Shown in pieces: positions 10,858 through 19,667 of a stretch of DNA of 64,000 bases. Position 1 is the stretch's first letter. Each line of letters opens with the position of its first letter. The notes beneath the pieces were generated by a model. The model was not told where the DNA came from, searched no databases, and saw only the letters and a list, made by a program, of their open reading frames with translations. The position numbers were made by a program, and so were the translations under genes. Source of the stretch: Alteromonas sp. KC3 (GTDB lineage Bacteria > Pseudomonadota > Gammaproteobacteria > Enterobacterales > Alteromonadaceae); contig NZ_AP024235.1 of NCBI RefSeq assembly GCF_016756315.1, forward strand, positions 806,001-870,000, in the 5' to 3' direction.

Positions 10858-11580
10858 ATGGGAAGAGCATTCGAAGTACGTAAAAACGCCATGGCAAAAA
10901 CTGCCGGCCAAAAAACTAAAGTGTATTCTAAGTACGGTAAAGAAATTTACGTATGTGCGAAAAATGGTGGTGCCGATCCAGACACTAACCTTTCACTTCG
11001 CCGCTTAATGGAAAAGGCGAAGAAAGACCAAGTTCCAAGCCACGTAATTGAAAAAGCGATTGATAAAGCTGCCGGTGGTGCTGGTGAAGATTTCCAGCCT
11101 ATGCGCTACGAAGGTTTTGGACCGGGTAATTGTATGGTAATTGTTGACTGCTTGTCAGATAACGCTAACCGCACTATCACTGAAGTTCGTAACTGCTTTA
11201 CAAAAACAAATGCCAAGCTAGGTGCCCAAGGTGCGGTATCGCACATGTTCGATCACCAAGCTGTATTTCAGTTTGAAGGCGACGACGAAGACGCTATTTT
11301 AGAAGTTCTAATGGAAGCTGATGTCGATGTTACTGACGTTGAAGTCGAAGATGGCAAAGTGACCGTGTACGCGCCGCACACTGAATTCTATCAAGTGAAA
11401 ACGGCATTAACTGAGGCTTATCCAGACATTAGCTTTATTGCAGAAGAAATGAGTTGGATGCCACAAACTGAAACAGAGATCAGTGAAGAAGACATGCCAA
11501 TGTTCGAAAAGTTTATGGATATGCTGAACGACTGCGATGATGTTCAGGACGTATATCACAACGCAATTACACCTAATTAA
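10858..11580 (+). CDS. YebC/PmpR-family protein (YeeN-like paralogue)
   Basis: 240 residues with all three TACO1/YebC domains: [15 protein letters not shown] at the start, [19 protein letters not shown], and [19 protein letters not shown]. YebC proteins act either as transcription factors or as ribosome-associated factors that relieve stalling at proline stretches. The lack of the AGHSKWANI start and the MGRAFEVRK beginning point to the YeeN subgroup. It has its own leader of about 240 bases and its own terminator, so it is probably monocistronic. Confidence 0.88.
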   Translation: MGRAFEVRKNAMAKTAGQKTKVYSKYGKEIYVCAKNGGADPDTNLSLRRLMEKAKKDQVPSHVIEKAIDKAAGGAGEDFQPMRYEGFGPGNCMVIVDCLSDNANRTITEVRNCFTKTNAKLGAQGAVSHMFDHQAVFQFEGDDEDAILEVLMEADVDVTDVEVEDGKVTVYAPHTEFYQVKTALTEAYPDISFIAEEMSWMPQTETEISEEDMPMFEKFMDMLNDCDDVQDVYHNAITPN

Positions 11581-11599
11581 TTAGGCAATAAGCGATTAA

Positions 11600-11626
11600 A
11601 AAAGCCCTCTTCTAGAGGGCTTTTTC
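11600..11626 (+). terminator. Terminator after the yebC-like gene
   Basis: AAAGCCCTCT-TCT-AGAGGGCTTT followed by T; a near-perfect stem 20 bases after the stop. Confidence 0.9.
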
Positions 11627-11641
11627 GTTGTTAATATTCAA

Positions 11642-11983
11642 TTATTGAACTGTCGGTGCGTAGGTAAATGTGACCGGAACAGTTATTGTTGTTGTACCAG
11701 AAACGGTAACCGTAATCGTAGTACCAACGCACACATCGCCATCAAGTGGGTCGTCGCCTTCACATGAGGGTTGAGGTGTTGGACCTGGAGGCGTTACAGG
11801 GGCATTTGCTGAGTTATTATTAACGATACCTGCAATGACACCGGCAGCCACTAAACCCGTGGCGATATAACTACCATTGATAGCTCCGTCACCACTTGTA
11901 TCAGCACCTCCTGTGCCTTCTTGAGCATTTACTCCAGCGACCAAGGTCGCGCTCGCCATCAACGTAAACATAAACTTTTTCAT
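11642..11983 (-). CDS. Small secreted Thr/Val-rich protein, unknown
   Basis: 113 residues with a signal peptide (MKKFMFTLMAS... ending VNAQE, cleavage near residue 20), a Gly/Ala-rich hydrophobic segment (YIATGLVAAGVIAGIV, about 39-54), a Pro-rich linker with two cysteines, and a Thr/Val-rich beta-like tail. The layout is reminiscent of small exopolysaccharide-locus proteins such as YjbE, but no EPS genes lie nearby, so I do not assign a function. Confidence 0.7.
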   Translation of the reverse strand: MKKFMFTLMASATLVAGVNAQEGTGGADTSGDGAINGSYIATGLVAAGVIAGIVNNNSANAPVTPPGPTPQPSCEGDDPLDGDVCVGTTITVTVSGTTTITVPVTFTYAPTVQ

Positions 11984-12110
11984 ATCAGTCCTTTAAAGAT
12001 GCAAACTTGCAACATCATGCTAGTCTAAAATTCATGCTTTGGCTATATTTTGTTCAGTGTTTTGGTTAAATTTTTTGCAACGCTTTTTTGATGCTTTTAC
12101 TTAACCAATG

Positions 12111-12536
12111 CTACAAATCGATAGTCTGGTACTTAATGGGGGCTAACTTTTTTAATATCTGATTTTCTTGTTGGTAAGTGAGCCCTACATCTCTCATAGC
12201 GCCTTGTACAATTTCAACAAGAATATAGAACTCGCGTTCTTTTATATCTAAGCCCTTATGTGACTCCAACATACTTTTTCCGTCGTATTCACAAGGCCCA
12301 CCGATGAGTTCGCACGTTTGTGCTACTAATTGCTCACGCAAATGCTGCTTCGGAACGCCTTTAAAATAGTGGCCAATCTCAGGGTGGGTATAAATACGGG
12401 TTATCGATACACCAAAAATGGTGTTTAGGGTTTGATGGCCACCAATCTCATCGTACAGACTCTGACGAGACGTTGATGCACACCCTAAGATTGCTACTAG
12501 AAGCAAGGCGCTAAGTACATAAGTTCGAAAAGTCAT
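12111..12536 (-). CDS. Lipoprotein-anchored group 1 truncated haemoglobin
   Basis: 141 residues. The first 19 form a lipoprotein signal peptide with lipobox ILGC (Cys19). The rest is a group 1 truncated globin: LYDEIGG start, HYFKGV, then LIGGPCEYDGKSM and the proximal haem histidine H93 in SHKGLDI, the family's standard spacing. Ala at +2 implies outer-membrane sorting, so the haem domain would face the periplasm or cell surface. Start 12536 was chosen for its strong GGGAGG ribosome site, inside a longer open frame. It follows the DUF3034-like gene by 16 bases, so they form a two-gene operon. Confidence 0.85.
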   Translation of the reverse strand: MTFRTYVLSALLLVAILGCASTSRQSLYDEIGGHQTLNTIFGVSITRIYTHPEIGHYFKGVPKQHLREQLVAQTCELIGGPCEYDGKSMLESHKGLDIKEREFYILVEIVQGAMRDVGLTYQQENQILKKLAPIKYQTIDL

Positions 12537-12552
12537 TGTCTTTACCTCCCTA

Positions 12553-13500
12553 TTAAAAGTTGGCATTGAAGGTAAGATAAAAACCACTTGAACTTTGTTG
12601 CAGCGGCAAGTTTCCCATATCGACATAAGCAGCGGTTAGTGACATGGATTTATTGGGGAAGTAAGCAACAAAGATATCGCTAATCGTATCTTCCTCGGCG
12701 AGCCCACCAAGGCGGTCTGATTGAGTTCGAAATTCAGCGCCTATTGCAGTGGTCGGGCTTATAAGAAGTGCAAGCGAGCCTTCCCATTCCAAAGTTGCGT
12801 CGTCATCAGTTTGCGAGCCAAAACCTAATAGGCCGAGTGTATTTGCTTTGGTGTATCGAGCGGTTACATTAGTTAGCAAGTTGTAGCCATTTACTGCACC
12901 TAACCAAAGCTTGGTGGCCGTGATATATACGTCCGTACCGCTGTCATCTTTGGCGCCGAGTAGTTGAGGCACGCCAATATTAGGTAGCGGTACGCTACCA
13001 TCTGGCAGGCTTAGCGAGCTGTCAAAATCGTTATTTTTCTTATACTGTGCACCGGCAGAAACTTGCGGCATCCAAGAGTCTTGAGTAAAGACACCGTCAC
13101 CAAATAGTTTCACCTTAACAGCTAAAATATCTTGCTCAATGGTTGCTGAATTAGCGTTGGTAATAGCGCCGTCAGTAAGTAATGCAAATACATTGCTGGT
13201 TAACCCTGATGCTATTTCTAATTTCTGTCGCTGAAGACTTACTTCAACGCGATCATAGAAACTAATACTCCCTCCCGCAGTGGTAAGCGAATAGTCGTTT
13301 AAACTTAGGTATTGCAAATTTGCATTGTAAGAGATTTCTTCTTTGCTCGCGTACCCGCCAATAAAAGCCCAAGGCGTGATACCACCACCTGCAACGCCCT
13401 CTATCGAAGTAATACCACCTGAAGCAATGAGCCGCGAGCCCGTATCAGCATTCACTGTTAGGGCACTTAGTGCAGCGAGCGCTAAAACGTATTTCTTCAT
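12553..13500 (-). CDS. DUF3034-family probable outer-membrane protein
   Basis: 315 residues with signal peptide (MKKYVLALAALSALTVNA), followed by a beta-rich sequence with alternating hydrophobic strands and a C-terminal aromatic (ANF), as in beta-barrels. The GGITSIEGVAGGGITPWA stretch is characteristic of DUF3034 as I remember it. The ATG at 13500 is preferred to one nine bases upstream because AGGA abuts the latter. It is co-transcribed with the truncated haemoglobin lipoprotein. Function unknown. Confidence 0.75.
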   Translation of the reverse strand: MKKYVLALAALSALTVNADTGSRLIASGGITSIEGVAGGGITPWAFIGGYASKEEISYNANLQYLSLNDYSLTTAGGSISFYDRVEVSLQRQKLEIASGLTSNVFALLTDGAITNANSATIEQDILAVKVKLFGDGVFTQDSWMPQVSAGAQYKKNNDFDSSLSLPDGSVPLPNIGVPQLLGAKDDSGTDVYITATKLWLGAVNGYNLLTNVTARYTKANTLGLLGFGSQTDDDATLEWEGSLALLISPTTAIGAEFRTQSDRLGGLAEEDTISDIFVAYFPNKSMSLTAAYVDMGNLPLQQSSSGFYLTFNANF

Positions 13501-13659
13501 GTTCGCCATTCCTTTTATATTTGTTTTTCTGGTGGGTAGAACGAGTGTCTACTGTACGTTGTTATGTACGCTATGACTACCCGCAATGATTCCCCATTAT
13601 GACAACCCATTATGATAACTATAGTCATATGAGTGATATTTGGCTGTTACTGGTTAGTG

Positions 13660-14583
13660 TTAGTTGGTTGTGCACACAAGCGATCTAAGCCAGCGCTGTA
13701 AGTTTTCAAAACGCTCAGTTTGAGCAAAGTTTGCAGAGCATACTAGCCAGTAACTCGCGTCAATTGAAACCGCTTTTCCAATAGGCTTTAGAAAGCCACG
13801 GTTAATATCATCTTCGATGAGCAGTGTGCGACCTAGCCCTACACCTAAGCCACTAATGACACTTTGTAGCAACAAGTCCGCTCGGTCGAATTCGTAAGAA
13901 ATACCGAAGTGGTCAATCGATAGCTTCGCTTTTTTAATGTAAGTTTCCCAGTTGTACTGCGTTTTGTCATGCTCTCCCTTTCGGTCTGCAAGGAACACAG
14001 TATTGCTGTTTAATAACAGTGTTGAACTTTCTTCCTTTGACTGGAGGATAGAAGAGGCGTAGTGGGGACTTACTACAGGTTGTAAGGCACACTTTGAAAT
14101 ACGCACAGCATAATGGCCAGGAAAGGGACCTACACCAAACCGTATTGCGGCATCAATGCCACTTTGCTCAAACTCCACAAGCTCATCATCAACATTAAGT
14201 GCAACGCTAACACCGTATTGCTTAGCACTTGGTAGTGTTTTAATAAGCCACTTCATTGCTAGAGAGGAAGAAACAGAAAGTTGAATTTGTTCAGTTTTAT
14301 TTATTCTTTCTAACTGTGCTAAAGCCTGCGTCCACAGATCAACAGACGATGTTGCTGCCTCACATAAAATGCGTCCGGCATCAGTAAGGGCTAATTGCCG
14401 AGTTGTGCGACTAAACAAGGCAAAGCCAATCGACGCTTCAATTGATTTTACTCTGTGGCTTACCGCTGACTGGTCAATACCAAGCTTTTCGGCTGCTTTA
14501 GTAAAACTCCTCTCGCTATGAATTGCTGCGAGCAAAGGAGCGCTTTGTACCAGTTTGGCCAAATCGACATGAGTTCTATTCAT
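13660..14583 (-). CDS. LysR-family transcriptional regulator
   Basis: 307 residues. The N-terminal winged helix-turn-helix is at about residues 12-70 (AAIHSERSFTKAAEKLGIDQSAVSHRVKSIE), followed by a periplasmic-binding-like effector domain. It is divergent from the phzF-like gene with 90 bases between starts, so it most likely controls that gene and itself. The effector is unknown. Confidence 0.9.
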   Translation of the reverse strand: MNRTHVDLAKLVQSAPLLAAIHSERSFTKAAEKLGIDQSAVSHRVKSIEASIGFALFSRTTRQLALTDAGRILCEAATSSVDLWTQALAQLERINKTEQIQLSVSSSLAMKWLIKTLPSAKQYGVSVALNVDDELVEFEQSGIDAAIRFGVGPFPGHYAVRISKCALQPVVSPHYASSILQSKEESSTLLLNSNTVFLADRKGEHDKTQYNWETYIKKAKLSIDHFGISYEFDRADLLLQSVISGLGVGLGRTLLIEDDINRGFLKPIGKAVSIDASYWLVCSANFAQTERFENLQRWLRSLVCTTN

Positions 14584-14593
14584 GAGTTTTTCA

Positions 14594-14622
14594 CATGTTT
14601 ATATGAGTGTTTAGTTAACATG
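14594..14622. promoter_or_regulatory. Interrupted dyad between lysR and phzF-like gene
   Basis: CATGTT and AACATG are perfect inverted arms separated by 17 bases in the short divergent promoter region. It may be part of the LysR recognition area, though the spacing is longer than the classic T-N11-A box. Confidence 0.3.
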
Positions 14623-14673
14623 AATAAGCATATTCTTTGTAACGACTTTAATCTATTGTGAAAGGTGAAAATA

Positions 14674-15591
14674 ATGAAAAGTTCTCATTTAAAGGTGCAG
14701 GGAAATACAATCTCTGCACACATTGTTAGTGGTTTTACTCACAACGGAATAGGAGGAAATCCTGCTGGCGTGGTGCTTGATGCAGACGCGCTAAGCGAAG
14801 CGCAAATGCTAAAAGTTGCAGCGCAATTAGGCCTATCTGAAACCGCTTTTGTTTCTAATTCGACAAGTGATGGCTTTAAGTTAGACTTCTTTACCCCCGT
14901 TCGTCGGATTGCTCATTGTGGACACGCCACGGTAGCGGCCTTTGCTTACATGGCTGAGAAGGGGATAGTACAAGAGGGCATGACATCGAAAGAGACGGTT
15001 GATGGCTCAAGAGCTATTTCAATTAAAGGTACTATGGCGTATATGGAGCAACTAAGCCCAAGGTATACTGCCCCCTCAGACTGGCTGAAACAGGGGGTTA
15101 CGCTAGATAGCGTTCTTGACTCTGTTGGACTTTCGACAAAAGACTTGGACGTGACAGTAAGCCCAATACTGGTTAACACCGGTAATAGCTTCATCGTTAT
15201 TGGTGTAAAAGAAGGAACGAGGTTACAACAACTCGAGCCCAACTTTGATGCAATAGAGACTATCAGTAATAAACTGGATCTTGTTGGTTACTACCTTTTT
15301 ACCACCAATCCCGGTGCTACAGATAAAGATGCGACAACCAGAATGTTTGCGCCGCGCTATGGCATAAAAGAAGAATCTGCAACCGGCATGGCAGCAGGGC
15401 CTTTAGCGTGTGTATTGCATGATATTGTAGGTATAAAGAAGCAAACATTTCAGATAGAGCAGGGCAAATTCATGGCACTGCCATCGCCGAGTTTGATTAG
15501 TGTGGACCTTACTACCTCAAACGGTAAAATTACGGGGCTAATGGCCGGCGGGAAAGGCAAGGTTCAGCAAGACATTGAGATAGAACTTTGA
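14674..15591 (+). CDS. PhzF-family isomerase
   Basis: 305 residues with the double hot-dog-like PhzF fold: GGNPAGVVLD near residue 27, the catalytic Glu56 in LSETAFV, the FFTPVRRIAHCGHATVAAF segment, and the second-half RMFAPRYGIKEESATGMAAGPL. Phenazine-pathway PhzF is one member, but most relatives are uncharacterised isomerases or epimerases. No other phenazine genes are present, so phenazine synthesis is not supported. ATG 14674 has AAAGG eight bases upstream and is preferred over an in-frame GTG at 14665. Confidence 0.87.
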   Translation: MKSSHLKVQGNTISAHIVSGFTHNGIGGNPAGVVLDADALSEAQMLKVAAQLGLSETAFVSNSTSDGFKLDFFTPVRRIAHCGHATVAAFAYMAEKGIVQEGMTSKETVDGSRAISIKGTMAYMEQLSPRYTAPSDWLKQGVTLDSVLDSVGLSTKDLDVTVSPILVNTGNSFIVIGVKEGTRLQQLEPNFDAIETISNKLDLVGYYLFTTNPGATDKDATTRMFAPRYGIKEESATGMAAGPLACVLHDIVGIKKQTFQIEQGKFMALPSPSLISVDLTTSNGKITGLMAGGKGKVQQDIEIEL

Positions 15592-15600
15592 TTTATATCA

Positions 15601-16539
15601 TCAGTTGGCATTCTGCTGGTCGAGGGAATGCCAATCGCGTGCAACGTCGGCTAATCGCGCTTGCAGTCTAGGTACCATGAAATCAATAAAGCTACGTTGT
15701 TTAATAGGCAGTGGATCATGCCTGATAAAGAGTAAGTTAACCGGCAACGCAGGTGGATTATATTCGTTGAGAATGCGCACCAACTCGTTATTCATCAAGT
15801 AGGGTAAGGCTTGGTATGAAAGAACGCGCGCAATACCAAGGCTTTCTCGGGCGCTGAGTACCGCAATATCAGTAGAATTTGCTTTCATTCGTGACATAAC
15901 TGGCACGTCAATATCTTTGCCGTGCTCACTGAATCGCCATCGCGTTGTTGAATCGAGCCCCTCAAAGGTAATTACACTGTGATGACTTAAAGCTTGTGGC
16001 GATTTAGGCATACCATTTCGTTCTATATACTCTGGCGAAGCACATAAAATCTTATGTACCTCTCCTATTTTTTTTGCAACAAGATCGCTATTGGGGAGGT
16101 TACCAACTCGAATGGCAATATCGACAAGGTCTTCATAAAGATGCATGTTCTGATCGGTCAATATCAATCTCACCGATACATCCGGAAACGCGCTCATATA
16201 CTCAGCTAACAAAGGAAATACATGCATCCTTCCCATTATGATGGGGGCGGTAATCGTTAAATTACCCTTGGGCTCTTTGAATTCCCCTTTCACTTCTTGT
16301 TCCATCTCATTTAATGAGTCGAGCAACTTTTTTGCACAGGAGAGATAGTTTCTGCCTGCTTCGGTGAGCGAGAGCGTGCGTGTTGTCCTTAAAATCAATT
16401 GAACACCCAAGTATTCTTCAAGATCTTTCACTTGGCGACTAATTGTGGTTTGGGGCTTGTTGAGCTTTCTGGCGGCGGCTGAAAAACTACCGCTCTCAAA
16501 GACTGCTACAAACACCTGCATTGCCGTTAGCCTGTCCAA
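15601..16539 (-). CDS. LysR-family transcriptional regulator
   Basis: 312 residues: HTH at about residues 1-60 (MQVFVAVFESGSFSAAARKLNKPQTTISRQVKDLE) and a LysR substrate-binding domain (CrgA-like, from about residue 90). A TTG start at 16539 is chosen because GGAGAG precedes it at good distance and the HTH then begins as in relatives; a longer open frame extends to 16653 without support. It converges with the phzF-like gene and is divergent from the AraC gene. Confidence 0.88.
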   Translation of the reverse strand: MDRLTAMQVFVAVFESGSFSAAARKLNKPQTTISRQVKDLEEYLGVQLILRTTRTLSLTEAGRNYLSCAKKLLDSLNEMEQEVKGEFKEPKGNLTITAPIIMGRMHVFPLLAEYMSAFPDVSVRLILTDQNMHLYEDLVDIAIRVGNLPNSDLVAKKIGEVHKILCASPEYIERNGMPKSPQALSHHSVITFEGLDSTTRWRFSEHGKDIDVPVMSRMKANSTDIAVLSARESLGIARVLSYQALPYLMNNELVRILNEYNPPALPVNLLFIRHDPLPIKQRSFIDFMVPRLQARLADVARDWHSLDQQNAN

Positions 16540-16691
16540 CGTTACTCTCCATTTACTGATCGGTGTAGCCTTTATTGAGTCTATCCTATCTATAGGTTTA
16601 GGGAAGACTGAAAAGCAACATTGCGTATTCTCGGACAAGTATTTTGTACGCATTGTTTCATTCTAAAATAAACTTACCGCTATGCTTATCG

Positions 16692-16705
16692 CTATTGTGC
16701 AATAG
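16692..16705. promoter_or_regulatory. Short dyad between lysR and araC genes
   Basis: CTATTG-TG-CAATAG lies in the divergent intergenic region about 53 bases before the AraC start. It could be a regulator site; no further support. Confidence 0.3.
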
Positions 16706-16757
16706 ACCAAGTGAATGCCTTCGCTTTGGTCTTATTATTTTTTGAGTGCTTAATCCA

Positions 16758-17573
16758 ATGGAAAACATCGCTACAATTCTTCGCAAAATCTCTATCAAAG
16801 CCGATGTGTTTTTCAGTGGTAAGTTGTGCGGCATCCAATCTTTCGAAGGAGATAATAACGGGCATCTTCACTTGCTGAAAAGCGGAAAGCTAACCTTAGT
16901 GTTAGACAATAACCGAAAGATTACTGTCGACGAACCTTCGGTTATTTTCATGCCTGGCCCCACAACTCACAGGATAATCTCTGACAATGTTGACGCACCA
17001 CAGTTGGTATGTGCCAACGTTATTATTGAATCGATTGATAAAAAACTATTGCTCGATGCAGTACCTGATATTTTGGTGCTGCCGCTGTCTTTGCATGACG
17101 ATATTGGTCGCACTGCTTCTTGGTTGTTTGAAGAAGCGTTTAACCAGTCTGTGGCTAGGCTCGCCATGATCGACAAACTTAGTGAAATGTTCTTACTACA
17201 AGTGTTGCGCTACGTACTGGACAACCAAATGGTACAAGGTGGTGTACTTGCCGCATTAACACACCCTCAATTATCAAAAGTTATTGCCTCAATTCACGGT
17301 GCGCCTGAACAAAGCTGGACCGTTGATTCTTTGGCTGATGTTGCCGCGATGTCTCGTTCAAAATTTGCCACTTTGTTTCGTGAAACGGTAGGCACTACAC
17401 CTAACGACTATATTACAGATGTGCGAATAGCACTGGCCAAGGAGATGTTAAAAGATAATGTGCCGGTAAGTATTGTGGCCAATAAAGTGGGGTATGAGCA
17501 TGCCTCTGCACTGGCAAGAATTTTTAGAAAGCGCTTGGGGTTATCGCCTAAAGAATGGTTGAAAAATGCGTGA
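16758..17573 (+). CDS. AraC-family regulator with N-terminal cupin domain
   Basis: 271 residues. A cupin-type sensor domain fills residues ~1-150 (SGKLTLVLDNN, VIFMPGPTTHRI). A double HTH follows: WTVDSLADVAAMSRSKFATLFRETVGTTPNDYITDVRI and VSIVANKVGYEHASALARIFRKRLGLSPKEW, the AraC/XylS signature. The order matches cupin-AraC regulators that often control nearby oxidoreductase or DoxX genes. The doxX-like gene starts 115 bases downstream on the same strand and is the likely target. Confidence 0.9.
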   Translation: MENIATILRKISIKADVFFSGKLCGIQSFEGDNNGHLHLLKSGKLTLVLDNNRKITVDEPSVIFMPGPTTHRIISDNVDAPQLVCANVIIESIDKKLLLDAVPDILVLPLSLHDDIGRTASWLFEEAFNQSVARLAMIDKLSEMFLLQVLRYVLDNQMVQGGVLAALTHPQLSKVIASIHGAPEQSWTVDSLADVAAMSRSKFATLFRETVGTTPNDYITDVRIALAKEMLKDNVPVSIVANKVGYEHASALARIFRKRLGLSPKEWLKNA

Positions 17574-17688
17574 TATTTAAACGAATTGTCACTTTCGAAG
17601 TACGTTTGGTTTCATTTTGTTGAAACGAAAAAAGTAATATTTGTTGGTAGCACGCAGTTAGTCAAACACCACGTTTAGGAGATTACTT

Positions 17689-18147
17689 ATGAAGTCACTC
17701 ACTGCCAATTCATATCAATTGTTCGAAAATTTATCGACGCTTTTATCAACGCCTCAGTCATTAGTTAGTCTGCTAGGAAGACTGTATGTAGCTTGGGTTT
17801 TCTGGGCTTCAGGCCTTACTAAAATTGCTGACTTTGAATCAACATTATTCTTGTTTGAATACGAATACCAAGTGCCTCTACTGCCTTTTACCCTTGCCGC
17901 TTATCTGGCGACGTTTGGTGAAATTGTTTTTCCAATTTTACTGTCACTTGGTGTTGCGAGTCGTTTTAGTGCATTAGCGCTAAGTGTTGTTAACGTAGTT
18001 GCGGTGATGAGTTTAGAAGATATGCCGCCAGCAGCACTTAATGAGCACATTATTTGGGGCGTAATTTTGCTGCACATCGTGTTTTGGGGAGCGGGCAAGT
18101 TGTCTGTGGATTTTCTTGTTAAGAAAAAAGCCAGTCGTTTTGACTAA
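17689..18147 (+). CDS. DoxX-family inner-membrane protein
   Basis: 152 residues with four predicted membrane helices and the DoxX start (LLGRLYVAWVFWASGLTKIADF), then YLATFGEIVFPILLSLGVASRFSALAL. DoxX proteins are small quinone-linked or redox membrane proteins. Bufferin operons often include a DoxX protein (BufD). This one is 3.7 kb from the bufferin cassette, on the other strand and with its own terminator, so a link is only a possibility. Confidence 0.85.
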   Translation: MKSLTANSYQLFENLSTLLSTPQSLVSLLGRLYVAWVFWASGLTKIADFESTLFLFEYEYQVPLLPFTLAAYLATFGEIVFPILLSLGVASRFSALALSVVNVVAVMSLEDMPPAALNEHIIWGVILLHIVFWGAGKLSVDFLVKKKASRFD

Positions 18148-18182
18148 GCGCGACTGATTGTTTTTGGGCCGTTCCCTTTTTA

Positions 18183-18210
18183 AGCGCAGCGCAAGCTGCG
18201 CTTTTTTTTA
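18183..18210 (+). terminator. Terminator after doxX-like gene
   Basis: AGCGCAGC-GCAA-GCTGCGCT, a perfect 8-bp stem with a GNRA tetraloop, followed by eight T. Confidence 0.93.
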
Positions 18211-18225
18211 TTAATGGAGAAGACA

Positions 18226-19458
18226 ATGCAAATTCGTAGCGTAGTTTGGTTAGGGATACTTTTTTTTGTGACAAGTATCAGTGCGTTGGCAGATGGACAA
18301 ACACGCCTGCTGGGCGAGAAATTCCTTTTTACTTCTGAGTATTTGAAAGGAGAGCGTGTTATTGACATCTACATTCCACAAGACATAGATGCATCACCCA
18401 TCGCTTTGCCAACGGTTTATGTTTTCGACAGCAACGTATTGTTTGATGTTGTGGTTTCTACGTTGAAACTGCGTTGGGAAAGAGGTTTAGCCCCCAAAGC
18501 CGTTATAGTGGGAGTAAGAGCGCGGGATGCTCATGAACGATTCAGTTTTGCAGTGCCGTTAAAACGTTTGTCCGGGGATGCTGTCGTGTTTTCACAAAGC
18601 AAACCCGAAGTCTTCGACAACTTTATGCGCAAAGAGCTTATTCCCTATATTGAAAACCTCACTAACGTGAATGACTATCGCGCGATTATTGGTCTTTCGC
18701 CTACATCGACCAATGTCATTTATGACTATTTGCATGAATCACCGCTTTTTTCTGCACATATTGCTATGGCAGCAGATTTTTTAGCAACGTCCTCATTCAA
18801 CCATAGTGAGACGTCACTTAAAAAGCTTCTAGTCAGAAAAGCGAAACAAAGCAAAGGACGATTTCTCTATCTAAGCCTGGCTTCTGAAGACCGAGACAAT
18901 GAGCCGGAAAGAGCCGTCCCTTTCGATGAGCTTCAAAAAGACAAATCGTTACGTCAGTTTGGCCTCCATGCCATTATTCATGATGAAACCGAACACTATG
19001 AACACGCGTCTGTTGCAATTATTCAAGCCATGTCTACGCTCTTTCCTATGTCGCTATGGCGGCCAAATTACCCTCTACTGCGCGAGAAACCAGAAATATC
19101 GCTAACCTTTTTAACGCAATTTCATCAAGTTCTTGAACAAAAATACAAATTCAACATACGCCCGTTTACTCATGGGTACTGGACCCAAAACAGCGTAATC
19201 GGACATATCGAATATCTTGTAAACGCACAGCATTGGCATCAAGCGGTGTCGGTTTCTCAATGGTTAAGTGAGAAAATACCGCAGGTGCCAAAAGCCTATT
19301 ATCTCGAGGCTTTAGCACTTCAACAGTTAGGTAAGTACAAACAGGCACTGCAAGCGGTAAATACCGGTTTATCGATGAAAGCCACGCTCACAGATGAAGA
19401 TAGAACAAAGCTAAAGCAGTTGAAAGTATCGCTCACCGACGCGGCGCAGCTACCTTAA
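18226..19458 (+). CDS. Secreted esterase-like alpha/beta-hydrolase with C-terminal TPR
   Basis: 410 residues: signal peptide (to about SALADG), a putative esterase domain (EstD/Fes/IroE type; IDIYIPQ, TVYVFDSNVLFDVV, HDETEHYEHASV) and a C-terminal helical repeat region (residues ~330-400, AYYLEALALQQLGKYKQALQAV) that is TPR-like. The nucleophile elbow reads IIGLSPTST: the serine is present but the usual final Gly of GxSxG is Thr, so activity is uncertain. ATG 18226 is preferred because GGAG lies just before it. Confidence 0.78.
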   Translation: MQIRSVVWLGILFFVTSISALADGQTRLLGEKFLFTSEYLKGERVIDIYIPQDIDASPIALPTVYVFDSNVLFDVVVSTLKLRWERGLAPKAVIVGVRARDAHERFSFAVPLKRLSGDAVVFSQSKPEVFDNFMRKELIPYIENLTNVNDYRAIIGLSPTSTNVIYDYLHESPLFSAHIAMAADFLATSSFNHSETSLKKLLVRKAKQSKGRFLYLSLASEDRDNEPERAVPFDELQKDKSLRQFGLHAIIHDETEHYEHASVAIIQAMSTLFPMSLWRPNYPLLREKPEISLTFLTQFHQVLEQKYKFNIRPFTHGYWTQNSVIGHIEYLVNAQHWHQAVSVSQWLSEKIPQVPKAYYLEALALQQLGKYKQALQAVNTGLSMKATLTDEDRTKLKQLKVSLTDAAQLP

Positions 19459-19667
19459 GGATTGACGCGAGTTTTGCTGCCATATAGAAATACACAAAAC
19501 GGAACGCAATAACTCAAAACGGCTTTAACCGTGTTAATCGGTGTTACGCCAACTAAGGCTTCGTACTGATTTATGATTAACAAGATTGTACCCACCACCA
19601 TTGCGGTTTTCGCGGCGCGAAGCAGCAATGGTGAGTTGTCTCTTATGTGTGAAAGCACGCTAGTCAC
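19455..19667 (-). CDS. NrtS-like small membrane protein (nitrate/nitrite transporter family)
   Basis: 70 residues with two hydrophobic helices (residues ~20-35 and ~48-62). The pattern LLRAAKTAMVVGTILLIINQYEALV...VKAVLSYCVPFCV resembles NrtS-family proteins, small nitrate/nitrite transporters first described in cyanobacteria and marine bacteria. It overlaps the TlpA-like gene by eight bases and is last in the operon that holds the bufferin genes. Recognition is from memory of the motif; the substrate here is not shown. Confidence 0.65.
   Translation of the reverse strand: MTSVLSHIRDNSPLLLRAAKTAMVVGTILLIINQYEALVGVTPINTVKAVLSYCVPFCVFLYGSKTRVNP

Noticed and set aside
14674..15591. Phenazine biosynthesis gene
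   Set aside because: PhzF relatives are widespread and no other phz genes are present.
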